Notes under the pieces: generated by a model
Databases searched by the model: none
Told to the model about the DNA's origin: nothing
Seen by the model: the letters and a program-made list of their open reading frames with translations, nothing else
Part shown: positions 9,101 through 16,839 of the stretch, in pieces
Layout of the letters: each line of letters opens with the position of its first letter
How positions within the stretch are numbered: the stretch's first letter is position 1
Translations under genes and position numbers: made by a program
Assembly (NCBI GenBank): GCA_020854055.1
Contig: JADZGD010000079.1
Location: forward strand, 1-32,672
Reading direction: 5' to 3'
DNA from: Bryobacterales bacterium
GTDB taxonomy: Bacteria > Acidobacteriota > Terriglobia > Bryobacterales > Bryobacteraceae
Length of the DNA stretch: 32,672 nt

Positions 9101-9527
9101 TCTCGTGAAGTTCCTTGCTGGTAATCACCTGGCCGCGGGAGGACGATTCAGTCTCGAGCAGGCCGACGCGCTCGCTGACCGTTACGCTATCGCTCAACTG
9201 GCCGACTTCCATGATGACGTCGAGACCCAGCTTCTCGCCGGTGTCCAGCGAAATGTTCTCCTGGATGTACTTCTTAAAACCGGAGCGTTCGATTGTAAGA
9301 AAGTAGGGCCCGGGATTTAGGAAATTCACAGCAAATCGACCGGTATCGGTAGTGACAGCCTCGGTCGTGGTCTTGCGCTCGACGCTGGTCACAATGACCG
9401 TGGCGCCAGGGATTGCGCCACCGCTGGAGTCTTTCACTGAACCCGAGATGGATGCACGATTCTCTTGCGCGAAAAGAACCGGCAGGGAAAGGAAACACGA
9501 CAAGCAAAGCAAACGCTTCCAGGGCAT
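6102..9527 (-). CDS. Oar-like TonB-dependent receptor
   Basis: An outer-membrane receptor of about 1141 residues. The start is placed at ATG 9527 because it gives a clean signal peptide (MPWKRLLCLSCFLSLPVLFAQ) and has GAGG seven bases upstream. The longer in-frame start at 9578 would fall inside a strong promoter. After cleavage comes a carboxypeptidase-regulatory-like beta-sandwich (ASISGSVKDSSGGAIPGATV, about residues 25-105). A plug-like region follows (LLDGVSDVHGG, VEEFKVIASPYDAQYGRTGGGVI), then a long beta-barrel ending in LGLRLVW, with a terminal aromatic residue as in outer-membrane barrels. The ligand is unknown; the family in Acidobacteria is usually linked to uptake of large nutrients. 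First gene of a three-gene unit with the 602-residue secreted protein and the ceramidase-like enzyme. Confidence 0.92.
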   Translation of the reverse strand: MPWKRLLCLSCFLSLPVLFAQENRASISGSVKDSSGGAIPGATVIVTSVERKTTTEAVTTDTGRFAVNFLNPGPYFLTIERSGFKKYIQENISLDTGEKLGLDVIMEVGQLSDSVTVSERVGLLETESSSRGQVITSKELHEIPNQGRNVFQMVWAAMGVTRTTNSWGGMSPQGVANATNFMLNGGRPGENEVLLDGVSDVHGGRQVKNVPNLETVEEFKVIASPYDAQYGRTGGGVITFTTKGGTNNLHGVAWEFVANRIFNANSFALNAARQPRPQSNTNVFGFEFDGPVYLPKVYDGRNKLFFMFSYEGWRGRGTDTPRYTIPSNAQRAGDFSSLLASSGQMITIYDPMTTAPDGKGGYVRTPFSENRLPASRINPISAKVISYYPQPTWAGEGPGQVNNYTKATPNIWGINQEVARMDYQLNAANRLFFRYSNTPFKEVRAIVWGTNEAEPSGNAPLTRNGVNWSLDWTSTFTPTAVFNLRFGLTRWEDHYSNYFGKGFNPTQLGFPQSLVSQFKELQFPYFTFGNNYSPIGSSRPANWEKDYAYSLQPNLNLVRGSHVIKVGTEFKRFEKPRIPWGMIDGVYNFSTAYTQADPLRASATSGNDIASFLLGYPAGGAVDDNMHPFYKNYYYAAYVQDDWKVTSRLALNLGFRWDYEAPLSERYNRMVRGFDFDMPSPIASKVQGLTLKGGLLYAGTSGEARQAFNRDYRDIQPRVGFAFKINDKTVMRGGYGVFFLGQYEEGAGTGFSQQTPLISSLDGGLTPAVTISNPFPGGLLKPIGNTQGAATNLGLGIPAQYLDRPLPYSQQWSIGFQRELPDGWMVDTSYSGNYTNRLPVGASASYIPTSELSKPPSYYTTKVPNPMAGLLPNNAAKNGETIPRQDLLLPYPQYTGISLSSVPMGKQRYHSWQNRVTKRFAHGYTLQATYVISKTIEAVSLLNAQDFNVRDIGATSLERRLLQYDVPQKLAVLGTYEIPVGKGKSVGTNMNRFWDAFVGGWQLNGNLTLQSGFPAAFPNAAPLEARSADLSGSGQQSWTRWFDTSLFPKVAGPAPYTLQTFPTRFPDVRLHALRNFDASLFKDFRIREGMKLNFRLEWYNVTNTPWFSNVNTTVTSPTFGYVTLSQANSAKRANLGLRLVW

Positions 9528-9549
9528 GCCATAACCTCGCTGGCCTGGG

Positions 9550-9578
9550 AGTATATCTTCGATCGTTTCGCCTGTCAA
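9550..9578 (-). promoter_or_regulatory. Near-consensus sigma70 promoter for TonB receptor unit
   Basis: On the minus strand, TTGACA (9573-9578) and TATACT (9550-9555) are separated by exactly 17 bases. The start of transcription would fall near 9543, leaving a leader of about 16 bases with GAGG before ATG 9527. This is the best promoter match seen in the window. Confidence 0.75.
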
Positions 9579-9751
9579 CGGAAATTATTTCGTCAGAAAA
9601 CGGTATTTAGCCCGCACTTCTGACCTGGCCACCCGATAACTCTACAATGAACAATTTGGGCAACCCCGGGTCAGACGCTGTACTGTTGTTTCATGTAACC
9701 GCTTTGCGCGGTGTTCGAGGTCCGAAGTAAACGAGGGCCTGGTGCGGCGGG

Positions 9752-12016
9752 CTACTCGGTCTTGACTACCGATGCTGCCGGGGACAGACCTTCGGCGGTT
9801 GCGGTTACCGTGATCTCTCCCGGTGTGACGCCACTTTGCAGGATGATACGGCCGATGCCGCCTCGCAGTTCGACCGAGGGATTGCCGCCGATGCCCCGGA
9901 TGGAGCCCGGTCCGTGGGTTTCGAAGCGGACCGCGGTTTGCTGCAATGGAACCATGACTCCCTTGCCGTCCACGGCGGTCACGGTCAACTCGGCCGCGTC
10001 GGCGCCATTGGCATGGAGGCTGGTTGCAGAGGTGGCGAGTTTTAGCCCGCGGGGAGCGCCGGCCGTTTGCACCTGGTGCTCCACGGTCCGGCTGCCGTGC
10101 CGCCCAACGGCGCGCAGCACGCCGGACTCATAGGCTACTTCCCAACGCGCGGGGTTCTCGCTCTCGCGCACGCCGAGTGAGCGGCCGTTGAGGAACAGCT
10201 CCACCGTGCCGCAGTTGGAGACCACGGTCACTACGCGTTTGACGCCTTCTTTGCCGGGCCAGGTCCAGTGATTACAGATGTGGACCATCGGGCTGGTTGT
10301 CCAGCGGCTTTTCAGGTAGTAGAAAGCCTCCTTGGGCAGGCGGACCGAGTCCAGGACTCCGGAGTGCTGTTCGGGCCAGACCGGTTCGTAATCGGTGCCG
10401 TAGTCGTGCATGGACCACAGCGCGGCTCCGGCCAGGTAGGGCCGGCTCTCGAGGATATCGAGGTTGTGCTTCAGGCGGTCGATCTGGGCCAGCTCCACCT
10501 CAGGATTACCACGTACGGCGCGGTCAAAGTTGGTGTGCTCGCTGCAAAGCAGCTTGAGGTCTCCTACCACCTGGTGTACCTTGTCGATCTCTTCGGTGCG
10601 GTAGTTGATTCCCAGAACGTCGGGAATCGAGGTGGTTCCCAGGGTCTTACCCACTTCGGGTTTATTGTCCGCGTAAATGGTGGGCCGGGTGGAGTCGGCC
10701 TGGTGGGCGACCTGGTTCAGCCGTTTGAACAGTTCCGCCGACCGGCCTTCATTGAACAGTCCCCATAGGATGATCGAGGGGTGGTTGCGGTCGCGCTCGA
10801 TCATCTCCCGCAGCATCGCTTCGGCGTTGCGGGCAAAGCGTTCGCCGCCGATGAATTGCCACGACGCGATCTCCTCATAAACCAGAATGCCGAGGCGGTC
10901 GCAGGCGTCGAGAAAAGCCGGGTGTTGCGGGTAGTGAGACGTGCGCACGAAGTTGCCGCCCATCTCGCGAATCAGTTCGGCGTCGCGCACCTGCAACCGG
11001 GGTGGGACGGCGTTGGCCAGTCCGGCGTAATCCTGGTGCCGGTTGACGCCGTGTAATTCGACGCGCTTTCCGTTCAGGAAGAAGCCCTGGCCGGGACGAA
11101 ACTCAAACCATCGCAGTCCGAAGGAAGCTTGCCCGGTGTCCGCCTCCCTGGTTCCGTCCCGCAGGGTCACCTGAACCGAATACAGTTGCGGCGAATCCAC
11201 GGACCACAGAGCGGGATTGCGGATGGCGTCCGGCTCGAGTGTAAACGCGGCTTCGGCGAACGGTCCGACCGGATGCGTGGCCTCCAGCCGGGCAACCGTT
11301 CGCCCGGCTGGATCGCGGACTACCGCCACGGCCGTGCAGTTACGGCGCACGTTGTAATCGTTGCGCGCGGCGATCTCGATTTTGACGCGCGCCGAAGCAG
11401 TGGTTACTTCGGGCGTGGTCACGCGGATACCGTGGAGTGGAATGTAGAGCTTATCTTTGAGCACCAGCGCGGCTTCGCGGTACAGCCCGCCGTAAAGATC
11501 GTAATCGGGGATCTCCCTGCCGGGCAGAATGTCGCGATTGTGGACGTTGGTTACCCTGACCGCGACGACATTGTCGCCCGGGTGAACGACATCGCTGACA
11601 TCGGATGAAAAGCCGGTGTAGCCGCCGAGGTACCGCCCGACGTGCTGCTCGTTCACCCAGAGGTCCGCCTGGGAGAAGGCCGCGCCGAAATTGAGAAATA
11701 CCTTTCCGGCACACTGAGCGTCAGTGAGACTTACATGCTTGCGATACCAACCGGCGCCGCGATAGTAGCCGCGCACGGGGATGAAGGTATTCTCGGCGTT
11801 GAACGAGTGCGGGAGGTTTACCGGCTTCCAGCGGAACCTGGCCTCAAAATCTCCGATGGCCTGGCCGCCGCCGGGCAGGTCGAATTCGCCCAGGCGGAAG
11901 TACCAGCCCTGGGAAAACTTCTTTGTCTCCAACCGAGGCGGCGCACCGGGCATCCAGCCAGAGGTTGCAAACAATGCAAGAGCGGCAAACCGTGGAATAC
12001 GTGTGGAATCCAGCAT
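9752..12016 (-). CDS. Glycoside hydrolase family 2 (beta-galactosidase-like)
   Basis: About 754 residues from ATG 12016; a TTG 21 bases further up (12037) is an alternative start. The N-terminus has a signal-like segment (FAALALFATSG), so the enzyme is probably exported. Domains in order are a GH2 sugar-binding jelly roll (about 35-185), an Ig-like sandwich (190-305), a TIM barrel (310-575), a DUF4982-like sandwich and a final bacterial Ig-like domain (GLKLATSATSLHANGADAAELTVTA region). The barrel shows VNRHQD and ILWGLFNEG, with Glu423 as acid/base. LLCSEHTN, with Glu493, is the likely nucleophile. GH2 members include beta-galactosidases, glucuronidases and mannosidases; the exact substrate cannot be fixed. 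A possible extended -10 (TGATAGGAT, minus strand, around 12050) lies just upstream and would favour the ATG. Confidence 0.9.
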   Translation of the reverse strand: MLDSTRIPRFAALALFATSGWMPGAPPRLETKKFSQGWYFRLGEFDLPGGGQAIGDFEARFRWKPVNLPHSFNAENTFIPVRGYYRGAGWYRKHVSLTDAQCAGKVFLNFGAAFSQADLWVNEQHVGRYLGGYTGFSSDVSDVVHPGDNVVAVRVTNVHNRDILPGREIPDYDLYGGLYREAALVLKDKLYIPLHGIRVTTPEVTTASARVKIEIAARNDYNVRRNCTAVAVVRDPAGRTVARLEATHPVGPFAEAAFTLEPDAIRNPALWSVDSPQLYSVQVTLRDGTREADTGQASFGLRWFEFRPGQGFFLNGKRVELHGVNRHQDYAGLANAVPPRLQVRDAELIREMGGNFVRTSHYPQHPAFLDACDRLGILVYEEIASWQFIGGERFARNAEAMLREMIERDRNHPSIILWGLFNEGRSAELFKRLNQVAHQADSTRPTIYADNKPEVGKTLGTTSIPDVLGINYRTEEIDKVHQVVGDLKLLCSEHTNFDRAVRGNPEVELAQIDRLKHNLDILESRPYLAGAALWSMHDYGTDYEPVWPEQHSGVLDSVRLPKEAFYYLKSRWTTSPMVHICNHWTWPGKEGVKRVVTVVSNCGTVELFLNGRSLGVRESENPARWEVAYESGVLRAVGRHGSRTVEHQVQTAGAPRGLKLATSATSLHANGADAAELTVTAVDGKGVMVPLQQTAVRFETHGPGSIRGIGGNPSVELRGGIGRIILQSGVTPGEITVTATAEGLSPAASVVKTE

Positions 12017-12124
12017 GACAGGCTTCGCGACCGACAAGTCTCGATCATCCTATCACGATTCCCGTTCCGCCGATGGACGCTCCGGCGCGCTGCCCGAGCC
12101 GGCGGGTGAGTGCTGCGAAGGCTA

Positions 12125-12478
12125 TCAGGAAGCGGTTTTGTGTTTCGCAACCTCTTCGTCCATGGCGTTCAACGATAGCAGAGAGTGGGCATAGGCTCCG
12201 CCGGCGCGCATTTCAGCGGCTACCCAGATCGCCTCCATCACCTCCTGTTCGGTTGCGCCATGGCGGATTGCTCCCTTGGAATGACCCACGATGCAATAGG
12301 GGCACTGGGTGACATGTGCCACGGCGACGGCGATCAACTGTTTGGTCTTGGCGGGTAGCGCGCCATCCGCGAAAACGGTACGGCTGAAGTTCTCAAAGGC
12401 AGCCTGGGCGGCTGCCCCCAGCTCGCGATGACGCTGCGCAAGGTCCTTCGATGGCGGCGGATAAATAGAATCGGACAT
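12125..12478 (-). CDS. Carboxymuconolactone decarboxylase / AhpD-like protein
   Basis: This 117-residue protein has the all-helical CMD/AhpD fold pattern. Its key motif is CPYCIVGH, with Cys59, Cys62 and His66, matching the redox-active C-x-x-C-x-x-x-H of AhpD-like proteins. ALPAKTKQLIAVAVAHVTQC before it and GATEQEVMEAIWVAAEMRAGGAYAHS after it are typical. The likely role is alkylhydroperoxidase-type thiol redox chemistry in the cytoplasm. Small family members are also annotated as gamma-carboxymuconolactone decarboxylase, but no aromatic-degradation genes lie nearby. ATG 12478 is preceded by AGGAG at good spacing. It sits on the same strand between the small secreted protein and GH2 genes. 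Confidence 0.9.
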   Translation of the reverse strand: MSDSIYPPPSKDLAQRHRELGAAAQAAFENFSRTVFADGALPAKTKQLIAVAVAHVTQCPYCIVGHSKGAIRHGATEQEVMEAIWVAAEMRAGGAYAHSLLSLNAMDEEVAKHKTAS

Positions 12479-12536
12479 ATATATCTCCTGTAGTCATTCC
12501 ACCGGCCGCGCCGGACGGCGGGCGGCGGCGGAGAGA

Positions 12537-12566
12537 GTTGCAGCCCGGCTGGTACGCGGCTGCAAC
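12537..12566 (-). terminator. Perfect 9-bp inverted repeat, possible terminator
   Basis: GTTGCAGCC (12537-12545) and GGCTGCAAC (12558-12566) form a perfect 9-bp stem with a 12-base loop. It lies 28 bases downstream of the stop of the small secreted protein gene on the minus strand. No T-tract follows, so intrinsic termination is uncertain. It could instead stabilise the 3' end or act as a weak attenuator before the CMD gene. Confidence 0.4.
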
Positions 12567-12594
12567 CCGTTCCGGATGTGGCGGGCGGGAGCGC

Positions 12595-12933
12595 TCAATC
12601 GAGCTTGACGGATTGAACCTTGATGGAGCTGCCTTCCTGATCGCCCGTAACGGTAGCCCGGATATGATCCTTCTTCGAGGACGCCTTCAGTTCCTTCAAC
12701 ACTTTTTGGCTACCGGACTTATCGAATTTCAGGTAGGTTCCGCTGGAGGTCAGGATCCCGTAGCCGCTGGACGCGCAGGAAAGGGCACAGCTTCGCGTAT
12801 GGGTATCGGCCGTTTTGAAGTTGTACTTGGTGGAACAATTCTGATCGATGAGCGGGACGTCGGTCCAGGTTTCGGCCGCTGCCAACAACGGAAGCGCGCC
12901 GAGACAAAGAGCAGCTAACACCAATTTACTCAT
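12595..12933 (-). CDS. Small secreted protein of unknown function
   Basis: This 112-residue protein begins with a clear signal peptide (MSKLVLAALCLGALPLLAAAE). ATG 12933 is chosen because AGGAG lies at proper spacing and the signal peptide begins there; the frame is open further upstream but without support. The mature part is about 92 residues with three cysteines (DQNCS, SCALSCASSG). It resembles small acidobacterial exported proteins in which a Cys-containing N-terminal half is followed by a beta-rich half (YLKFDKSGSQKVLKEL, RATVTGDQEGSSIKVQSVKL). These look like metal-free, OB-like small beta domains, but this is from memory and no function is known. The gene stands alone, with a promoter-like sequence about 150 bases upstream and a hairpin downstream. 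Confidence 0.75.
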   Translation of the reverse strand: MSKLVLAALCLGALPLLAAAETWTDVPLIDQNCSTKYNFKTADTHTRSCALSCASSGYGILTSSGTYLKFDKSGSQKVLKELKASSKKDHIRATVTGDQEGSSIKVQSVKLD

Positions 12934-13080
12934 ATTCTGTTCTCCTGTAACGAGCCCATTCGATTGGCGGCCCTTCAGATAAAGGGTTGGAGCGCGCGTA
13001 CTGTAAGTATCCGCGATCGCTGCGCCGCGCCAAAGCGTCCCGGCATTTCGAAGATGCGCCCGGGACAAATGCTACCTTTT

Positions 13081-13109
13081 AGTATGTTCACCGATTGACC
13101 AGTTGACAA
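13081..13109 (-). promoter_or_regulatory. Putative sigma70 promoter for small secreted protein gene
   Basis: On the minus strand TTGTCA (13104-13109) and CATACT (13081-13086) are 17 bases apart, 5/6 and 4/6 matches to consensus. It would give a leader of about 140 bases before ATG 12933. It is the only good candidate in the 233-base gap 12934-13166. Confidence 0.4.
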
Positions 13110-13166
13110 TGAATCAACCGCACTAATGGGTAGAACGCACGTTTGGCGAAGCGCGGCGGATGGATG

Positions 13167-14231
13167 TCAGGGGATTTGCGAAAGCTTTAACGTAATGTAA
13201 CGTATCCGCTGGCGCTTCCAGGTATAGACCGCGTGGATGGAACCATCTTTGGCCTGGATGATAGCGGGATAGGAGTATTCTCCGGGTTCGGTTTCCAACG
13301 CAACGAAGTTATTCCAGGTTTCGCCGCCGTCTTTACTTACCGCCAAATTTAATGGCGTGCGGCCGCGCTTCGTGTGGTTGTAGATCATGACGATGCGGCC
13401 GTCCTTCAAGCCGACGGCATCGATACCGCTGTTCGGGTTGGGGAGGGTTGTCGGGCGGGCATCGGTCCAGGTGATGCCGGCGTCATTGGAATCGGCCGAG
13501 CAGATCCAGCCGATGTTGGACGTGGCCCGGGCGAACAGGCGCAGGCGCCTGCCGGTGCGATCGAGGGGAACGACGGCAGGCTGAATCAGGCCGAAGGTCT
13601 GGTTCCAGGCGCTGGACCCGGGCACGGCGGCAAGCGGTACCGATTCCACTCCGCCGGCGACGGATTGGCGGACGGTGATGGGGCCGTGCTTGGTCCAGGT
13701 GGCGCCGTTATCGGTACTGCGTTCGATCCAGGCTGCCCAGGAGTGGTAGCTTTCGACCGAACTGCCGCTGACGATGGCGCCGCCGGGCAACACCAGTGGT
13801 TTGTCCTTAACCGGCCCGATGAGGCCGGCAGGCAGATGTTCCATGGCTCCCCAGGTTTTCCCATGGTCGCGGCTGGCGCGGCGGCCGGCGGTCCAGGAAG
13901 AAGGACTGGTTCCGAACTTGTAATAGAGCCAGAGGGTGTGGTCGGCGCTATAGAAGAGCACCGGATTCCAAGTGGGCGTGCCCGGTTCGCGAGCCAACTC
14001 CTCGGGCGGAGACCATCGGCCGTTCACCCGGTGGGAACCCCATATGGCGACGTCTTTGTTGCCCTCATCGGTGCCGCCGAACCAGGCGGCGAGGAACTGG
14101 CCGGGGCGTGTTTCCACGATGGTGGCGGCGTGACAGGAGGGAAACGGCGCCTTTTCGAAGATAAACTCGAACGCCGGGCCGGCAACCAGCAGCGGGGCTA
14201 CACAGAACAGGACGGCAAATGGTTTCATCAT
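13167..14231 (-). CDS. BNR-repeat sialidase-like exported protein
   Basis: A protein of 354 residues, probably a six-bladed beta-propeller of the BNR_2/sialidase type. Residues 1-18 form a signal peptide. Four Asp-box motifs are visible: SRDHGKTW (about 120), STDNGATW (172), SNDAGITW (about 243) and SKDGGETW (about 292). Early landmarks PSCHAATIVE and FLAAWFGGTDEG are common in the many bacterial proteins annotated as exo-alpha-sialidase. The Arg triad and Tyr/Glu pair of true sialidases cannot be confirmed by eye. The enzyme may instead act on another acidic sugar or rhamnose-type linkage. It starts 6 bases after the stop of the TrpB2 gene, so the two are probably translated from one mRNA despite unrelated roles. 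ATG 14228 is an equally possible start. Confidence 0.85.
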   Translation of the reverse strand: MMKPFAVLFCVAPLLVAGPAFEFIFEKAPFPSCHAATIVETRPGQFLAAWFGGTDEGNKDVAIWGSHRVNGRWSPPEELAREPGTPTWNPVLFYSADHTLWLYYKFGTSPSSWTAGRRASRDHGKTWGAMEHLPAGLIGPVKDKPLVLPGGAIVSGSSVESYHSWAAWIERSTDNGATWTKHGPITVRQSVAGGVESVPLAAVPGSSAWNQTFGLIQPAVVPLDRTGRRLRLFARATSNIGWICSADSNDAGITWTDARPTTLPNPNSGIDAVGLKDGRIVMIYNHTKRGRTPLNLAVSKDGGETWNNFVALETEPGEYSYPAIIQAKDGSIHAVYTWKRQRIRYITLKLSQIP

Positions 14232-14237
14232 CGGACG

Positions 14238-15590
14238 CTAGACGGCGGGCAGCGCTTCCATTGCCCGGCGAATCTCCTCCTGGGGATATTCGTAATCATG
14301 AATCTGCCCGCTCAGGTACTTCTCATAAGACGACATGTCGAAGTGGCCGTGGCCGCTGAGGCAGAACAGGATAGTGCGGGGACGGCCTTCCTGCTTGGCT
14401 TCGAGCGCTTCGTCGATGGCGGCGCGAATGGCGTGCGAGGATTCGGGCGCGGGAATAATCCCCTCGCTGCGGGCGAAGGCGAGCGCGGCTTCGAAGCAGG
14501 AAAGCTGCAGGTAGGAGCGCGCTTCAATGAGGCCGAGGTGCACCAGGTGGCTGCACAGCGGGGAGGCGCCGTGGTAGCGCAGGCCGCCGGCATGGATGCC
14601 GGGTGGAACGAAGTCGTGCCCGAGGGTGTACATTTTCAGCAACGGGGTGAGTTTAGCCAGGTCGCCAAAATCATAAGCGAAGGCGCCGCGGGTGAGCGTG
14701 GGACAGGCGGCAGGCTCGGCCGCAAGCAACCGGACGTTTTTTCCGGCAAGCTTGCCGGGGACGAAGGGCAGGGCGATACCGCCGAAGTTGCTGCCGCCGC
14801 CGAAGCAGCCGATGACGACGTCGGGCTCATCCCCGGCCAGCGCCATTTGCAGTTTCGATTCCTGGCCGATGACGGTCTGGTGAAGCAGCACATGATTGAG
14901 GACGCTGCCCAGGGAGTAGTTGGTATCACTGTGAGTGGCGGCATCCTCCACCGCTTCGCTGATGGCGATGCCGAGGCTGCCGGGCGAATCGGGGTGGGAG
15001 GCCAGCACGGCGCGGCCGGAATTTGTTTTGTCACTGGGGCTGGCGAAGACCTCCGCGCCCCAGGTATTCATCATGATGCGGCGGTAGGGCTTCTGCTCAT
15101 AGCTCACCTTCACCATGTAGACGGTGCATTCCATCCCGAACAGATTGCAGGCCAAAGCGAGGGAGCTACCCCACTGTCCGGCTCCGGTTTCGGTGGCCAG
15201 GCGCTTGATGCCGGCCTGTTTGTTGTAATATGCCTGGGCGACGGCGGTGTTCGGCTTGTGGCTTCCGGCCGGGCTGGCGCCTTCATACTTGTAATAAATG
15301 TGGGCGGGGGTATCGAGCAGCTTTTCGAGTTTTCGAGCTCGGTGCAGGGGTGTGGGCCGCCACTGCTTGTAGATATCGATGATCTCGCCGGGGATGTCGA
15401 TTTCGGGCTTCGTCGACACTTCCTGCTCGATCAGCGACATCGGAAAGATGGGAGCGAGATCAGCCGGGCCGATGGGCTGCCGGGTTGCGGGATGCAGCGG
15501 CGGAGCCATCGGTTCGGGCAGGTGGGGCATGACATTGGTCCACACCGGAGGGATCTGATCTTCGTGAAGGATGAATTTATAGGCGGACAC
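14238..15590 (-). CDS. trpB2: Tryptophan synthase beta chain, TrpB2 type
   Basis: A PLP enzyme of 450 residues that condenses indole with L-serine to tryptophan. The length and N-terminal extension ([20 protein letters not shown]) match the TrpB2 class rather than the about 400-residue TrpB1 that partners TrpA. PLP-binding Lys112 lies in GSHKPNTA, followed by [10 protein letters not shown] and the phosphate-binding Gly-rich loop [11 protein letters not shown]. No trpA or other trp gene is adjacent, which fits TrpB2 enzymes acting without TrpA, for example in indole salvage. The start is a GTG at 15590 with GGAG upstream. It follows zapA on the same strand with an 87-base gap and is tightly linked to the BNR protein downstream. 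Confidence 0.93.
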   Translation of the reverse strand: MSAYKFILHEDQIPPVWTNVMPHLPEPMAPPLHPATRQPIGPADLAPIFPMSLIEQEVSTKPEIDIPGEIIDIYKQWRPTPLHRARKLEKLLDTPAHIYYKYEGASPAGSHKPNTAVAQAYYNKQAGIKRLATETGAGQWGSSLALACNLFGMECTVYMVKVSYEQKPYRRIMMNTWGAEVFASPSDKTNSGRAVLASHPDSPGSLGIAISEAVEDAATHSDTNYSLGSVLNHVLLHQTVIGQESKLQMALAGDEPDVVIGCFGGGSNFGGIALPFVPGKLAGKNVRLLAAEPAACPTLTRGAFAYDFGDLAKLTPLLKMYTLGHDFVPPGIHAGGLRYHGASPLCSHLVHLGLIEARSYLQLSCFEAALAFARSEGIIPAPESSHAIRAAIDEALEAKQEGRPRTILFCLSGHGHFDMSSYEKYLSGQIHDYEYPQEEIRRAMEALPAV

Positions 15591-15677
15591 GCGTGATTCT
15601 CCAGAAAATGCGGTGAAAGAGACAGTTTAGTATGGTGGGGCGCGAAAGTCGAACCGGGTGGCGCGGCGGCGGGCGCG

Positions 15678-15980
15678 TCAGACTTCCATCACCTGGTCCA
15701 GCAGCAGTGAAAACTCGCGGCTTTTTTCATCCACCCGGTGGCGGAGCACGCTCAGTTCCTTTTCCATGGTGCGGAGCTGGTCGGCCAGGTGGAGGCAGGC
15801 GAGCACGGCTGCGCGGGTCGCATCGCTTGTGCCGGCGCGGGCGGCGATGTTGTTCATCAGATTATCGACGCTGGCAGCCAGTTCTTCAATTTCAGCGGAA
15901 TCACCGGCTGCCATCAGAGAGTAGGGCTGATTGAAGATGAAGACGCGAACTGGCTTCTTATCTGAAGAACCGGCAGACAT
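15678..15980 (-). CDS. zapA: Cell division protein ZapA
   Basis: This 100-residue protein is a ZapA homologue that promotes FtsZ protofilament bundling at the Z-ring. The N-terminal part (VRVFIFNQPYSLMAAGDSAEIEELAASVDNLM) has the ZapA dimer-head pattern. Residues 55-100 form a long helix or coiled coil (ADQLRTMEKELSVLRHRVDEKSREFSLLLDQV). ATG 15980 has GGAGAG upstream. It lies 34 bases after the ZapB-like coiled-coil gene, the usual pairing of division genes in this neighbourhood. Confidence 0.88.
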   Translation of the reverse strand: MSAGSSDKKPVRVFIFNQPYSLMAAGDSAEIEELAASVDNLMNNIAARAGTSDATRAAVLACLHLADQLRTMEKELSVLRHRVDEKSREFSLLLDQVMEV

Positions 15981-16014
15981 TGGGCATCTCTCCGGATTCG
16001 CGCCGGACGCGACA

Positions 16015-16302
16015 CTAGCTCGCGCTCAGCAGATCCATTTGTCCGAGTAACTTTTCGATTCGCGTACGAACCTGTTTACGCTCCGAGCGGAGCGTTTCGA
16101 GTTCCTGCGCCAGGCGGGCAGCCTGGGCGCGGGCCTCTTCGGCTTCCTGAACGAGCGTCTGTTTTTCGGATGCGACCGCATCCATCTGGCGCTGCAGGCC
16201 GTCCCTTTCGGTCTTGAGTTGCGCCACCAGATCGACGGCCTTGCGTATACGTTCCTCTAGACTGGCGAGAGAATCAATGTCCTCTTGGTTGAGTAGTTCC
16301 AT
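16015..16302 (-). CDS. ZapB-like coiled-coil protein
   Basis: The 95 residues from ATG 16302 are almost entirely a heptad-like coiled coil (SLEERIRKAVDLVAQLKTERDGLQ onward, then EAEEARAQAARLAQELETLRSER). Such small coiled-coil proteins just upstream of zapA are often annotated as ZapB or a zapA-associated division protein. A functional link to ZapA is inferred from position. The start is chosen because GGGGAG lies about 10 bases upstream; the frame extends 22 residues further without a good ribosome site. Next upstream is rplT, 87 bases away, with an imperfect hairpin in the gap. Confidence 0.75.
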   Translation of the reverse strand: MELLNQEDIDSLASLEERIRKAVDLVAQLKTERDGLQRQMDAVASEKQTLVQEAEEARAQAARLAQELETLRSERKQVRTRIEKLLGQMDLLSAS

Positions 16303-16329
16303 GCTGCTATTTTCTCCCCGGGCCAGGAC

Positions 16330-16358
16330 AGGCGCCGGCGGATGCCATCCGGACGCCT
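16330..16358 (-). promoter_or_regulatory. Imperfect hairpin between rplT and zapB-like gene
   Basis: AGGCG (16330-16334) pairs with CGCCT (16354-16358), and inside it CGGAT (16339-16343) pairs with ATCCG (16347-16351) around a 3-base loop, with unpaired bases between the stems. No T-tract follows on either strand. It may partly separate ribosomal-protein transcription from the division genes. Confidence 0.35.
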
Positions 16359-16389
16359 GGCATGGCAATCGGATAAATCAACGGCGCGC

Positions 16390-16749
16390 CTACCTGGACG
16401 CGGCGGCCTTTGCCTGCTCGACAAGGAGGCGGAATGCCGCCTCATCATTGTAAGCGAGATCGGCCAGAATCTTGCGATTCAATTCTACTCCGGCCGCCTT
16501 GAGGCCGGCCATGAACCGGCTATAGGAAGTGCCGGCGGCGCGGCAGGCGGCGCTGATGCGGATGATCCACAGGGCGCGGAAGTCGCGCTTTTTGCGGCGG
16601 CGGCCGACATAACCGTAGCGCAGGGACTTCTCGACGGCTTCCTGGGCCGCGCGGTGCAGTTTGCTCTTAGTGAGGAAAAAACCGGACGCCAGCTCCAGCG
16701 TTTTATCGCGTGAGGCGCGGCGTTTGGGACCACGTTTGACTCTTGGCAC
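16390..16749 (-). CDS. rplT: 50S ribosomal protein L20
   Basis: This 119-residue basic protein matches L20 along its length: [24 protein letters not shown], then [52 protein letters not shown]20 binds 23S rRNA early in large-subunit assembly. In many bacteria it represses its own operon by binding the leader. The start codon is GTG at 16749, set by a strong AGGAGGAG seven to eight bases upstream. It follows rpmI by 90 bases on the same strand. The usual infC upstream and pheST downstream are absent here. Confidence 0.98.
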   Translation of the reverse strand: MPRVKRGPKRRASRDKTLELASGFFLTKSKLHRAAQEAVEKSLRYGYVGRRRKKRDFRALWIIRISAACRAAGTSYSRFMAGLKAAGVELNRKILADLAYNDEAAFRLLVEQAKAAASR

Positions 16750-16839
16750 GTTTCACTCCTCCTGGTGGATGAATTCAATTTGGCGGCTTACGGGCACGTG
16801 CCTCGCGCTCCGTTTACTCGCCGGCTGGCCGGTTACGCT

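Noticed and set aside
9611..9751. tRNA-like GTTCGA stretch near 9710
   Set aside because: No acceptor stem or D and anticodon arms could be folded around it.
13374..15596. 740-residue plus-strand open frame opposite the BNR and TrpB2 genes
   Set aside because: It runs across two well-supported genes and their junction. It is Gly/Ala/Asp-rich low-complexity sequence typical of GC-rich antisense frames.
14641..16014. 6S RNA gene next to zapA, as in some bacteria
   Set aside because: Gaps on either side of zapA are 87 and 34 bases, too short for a 6S RNA of about 180 bases.
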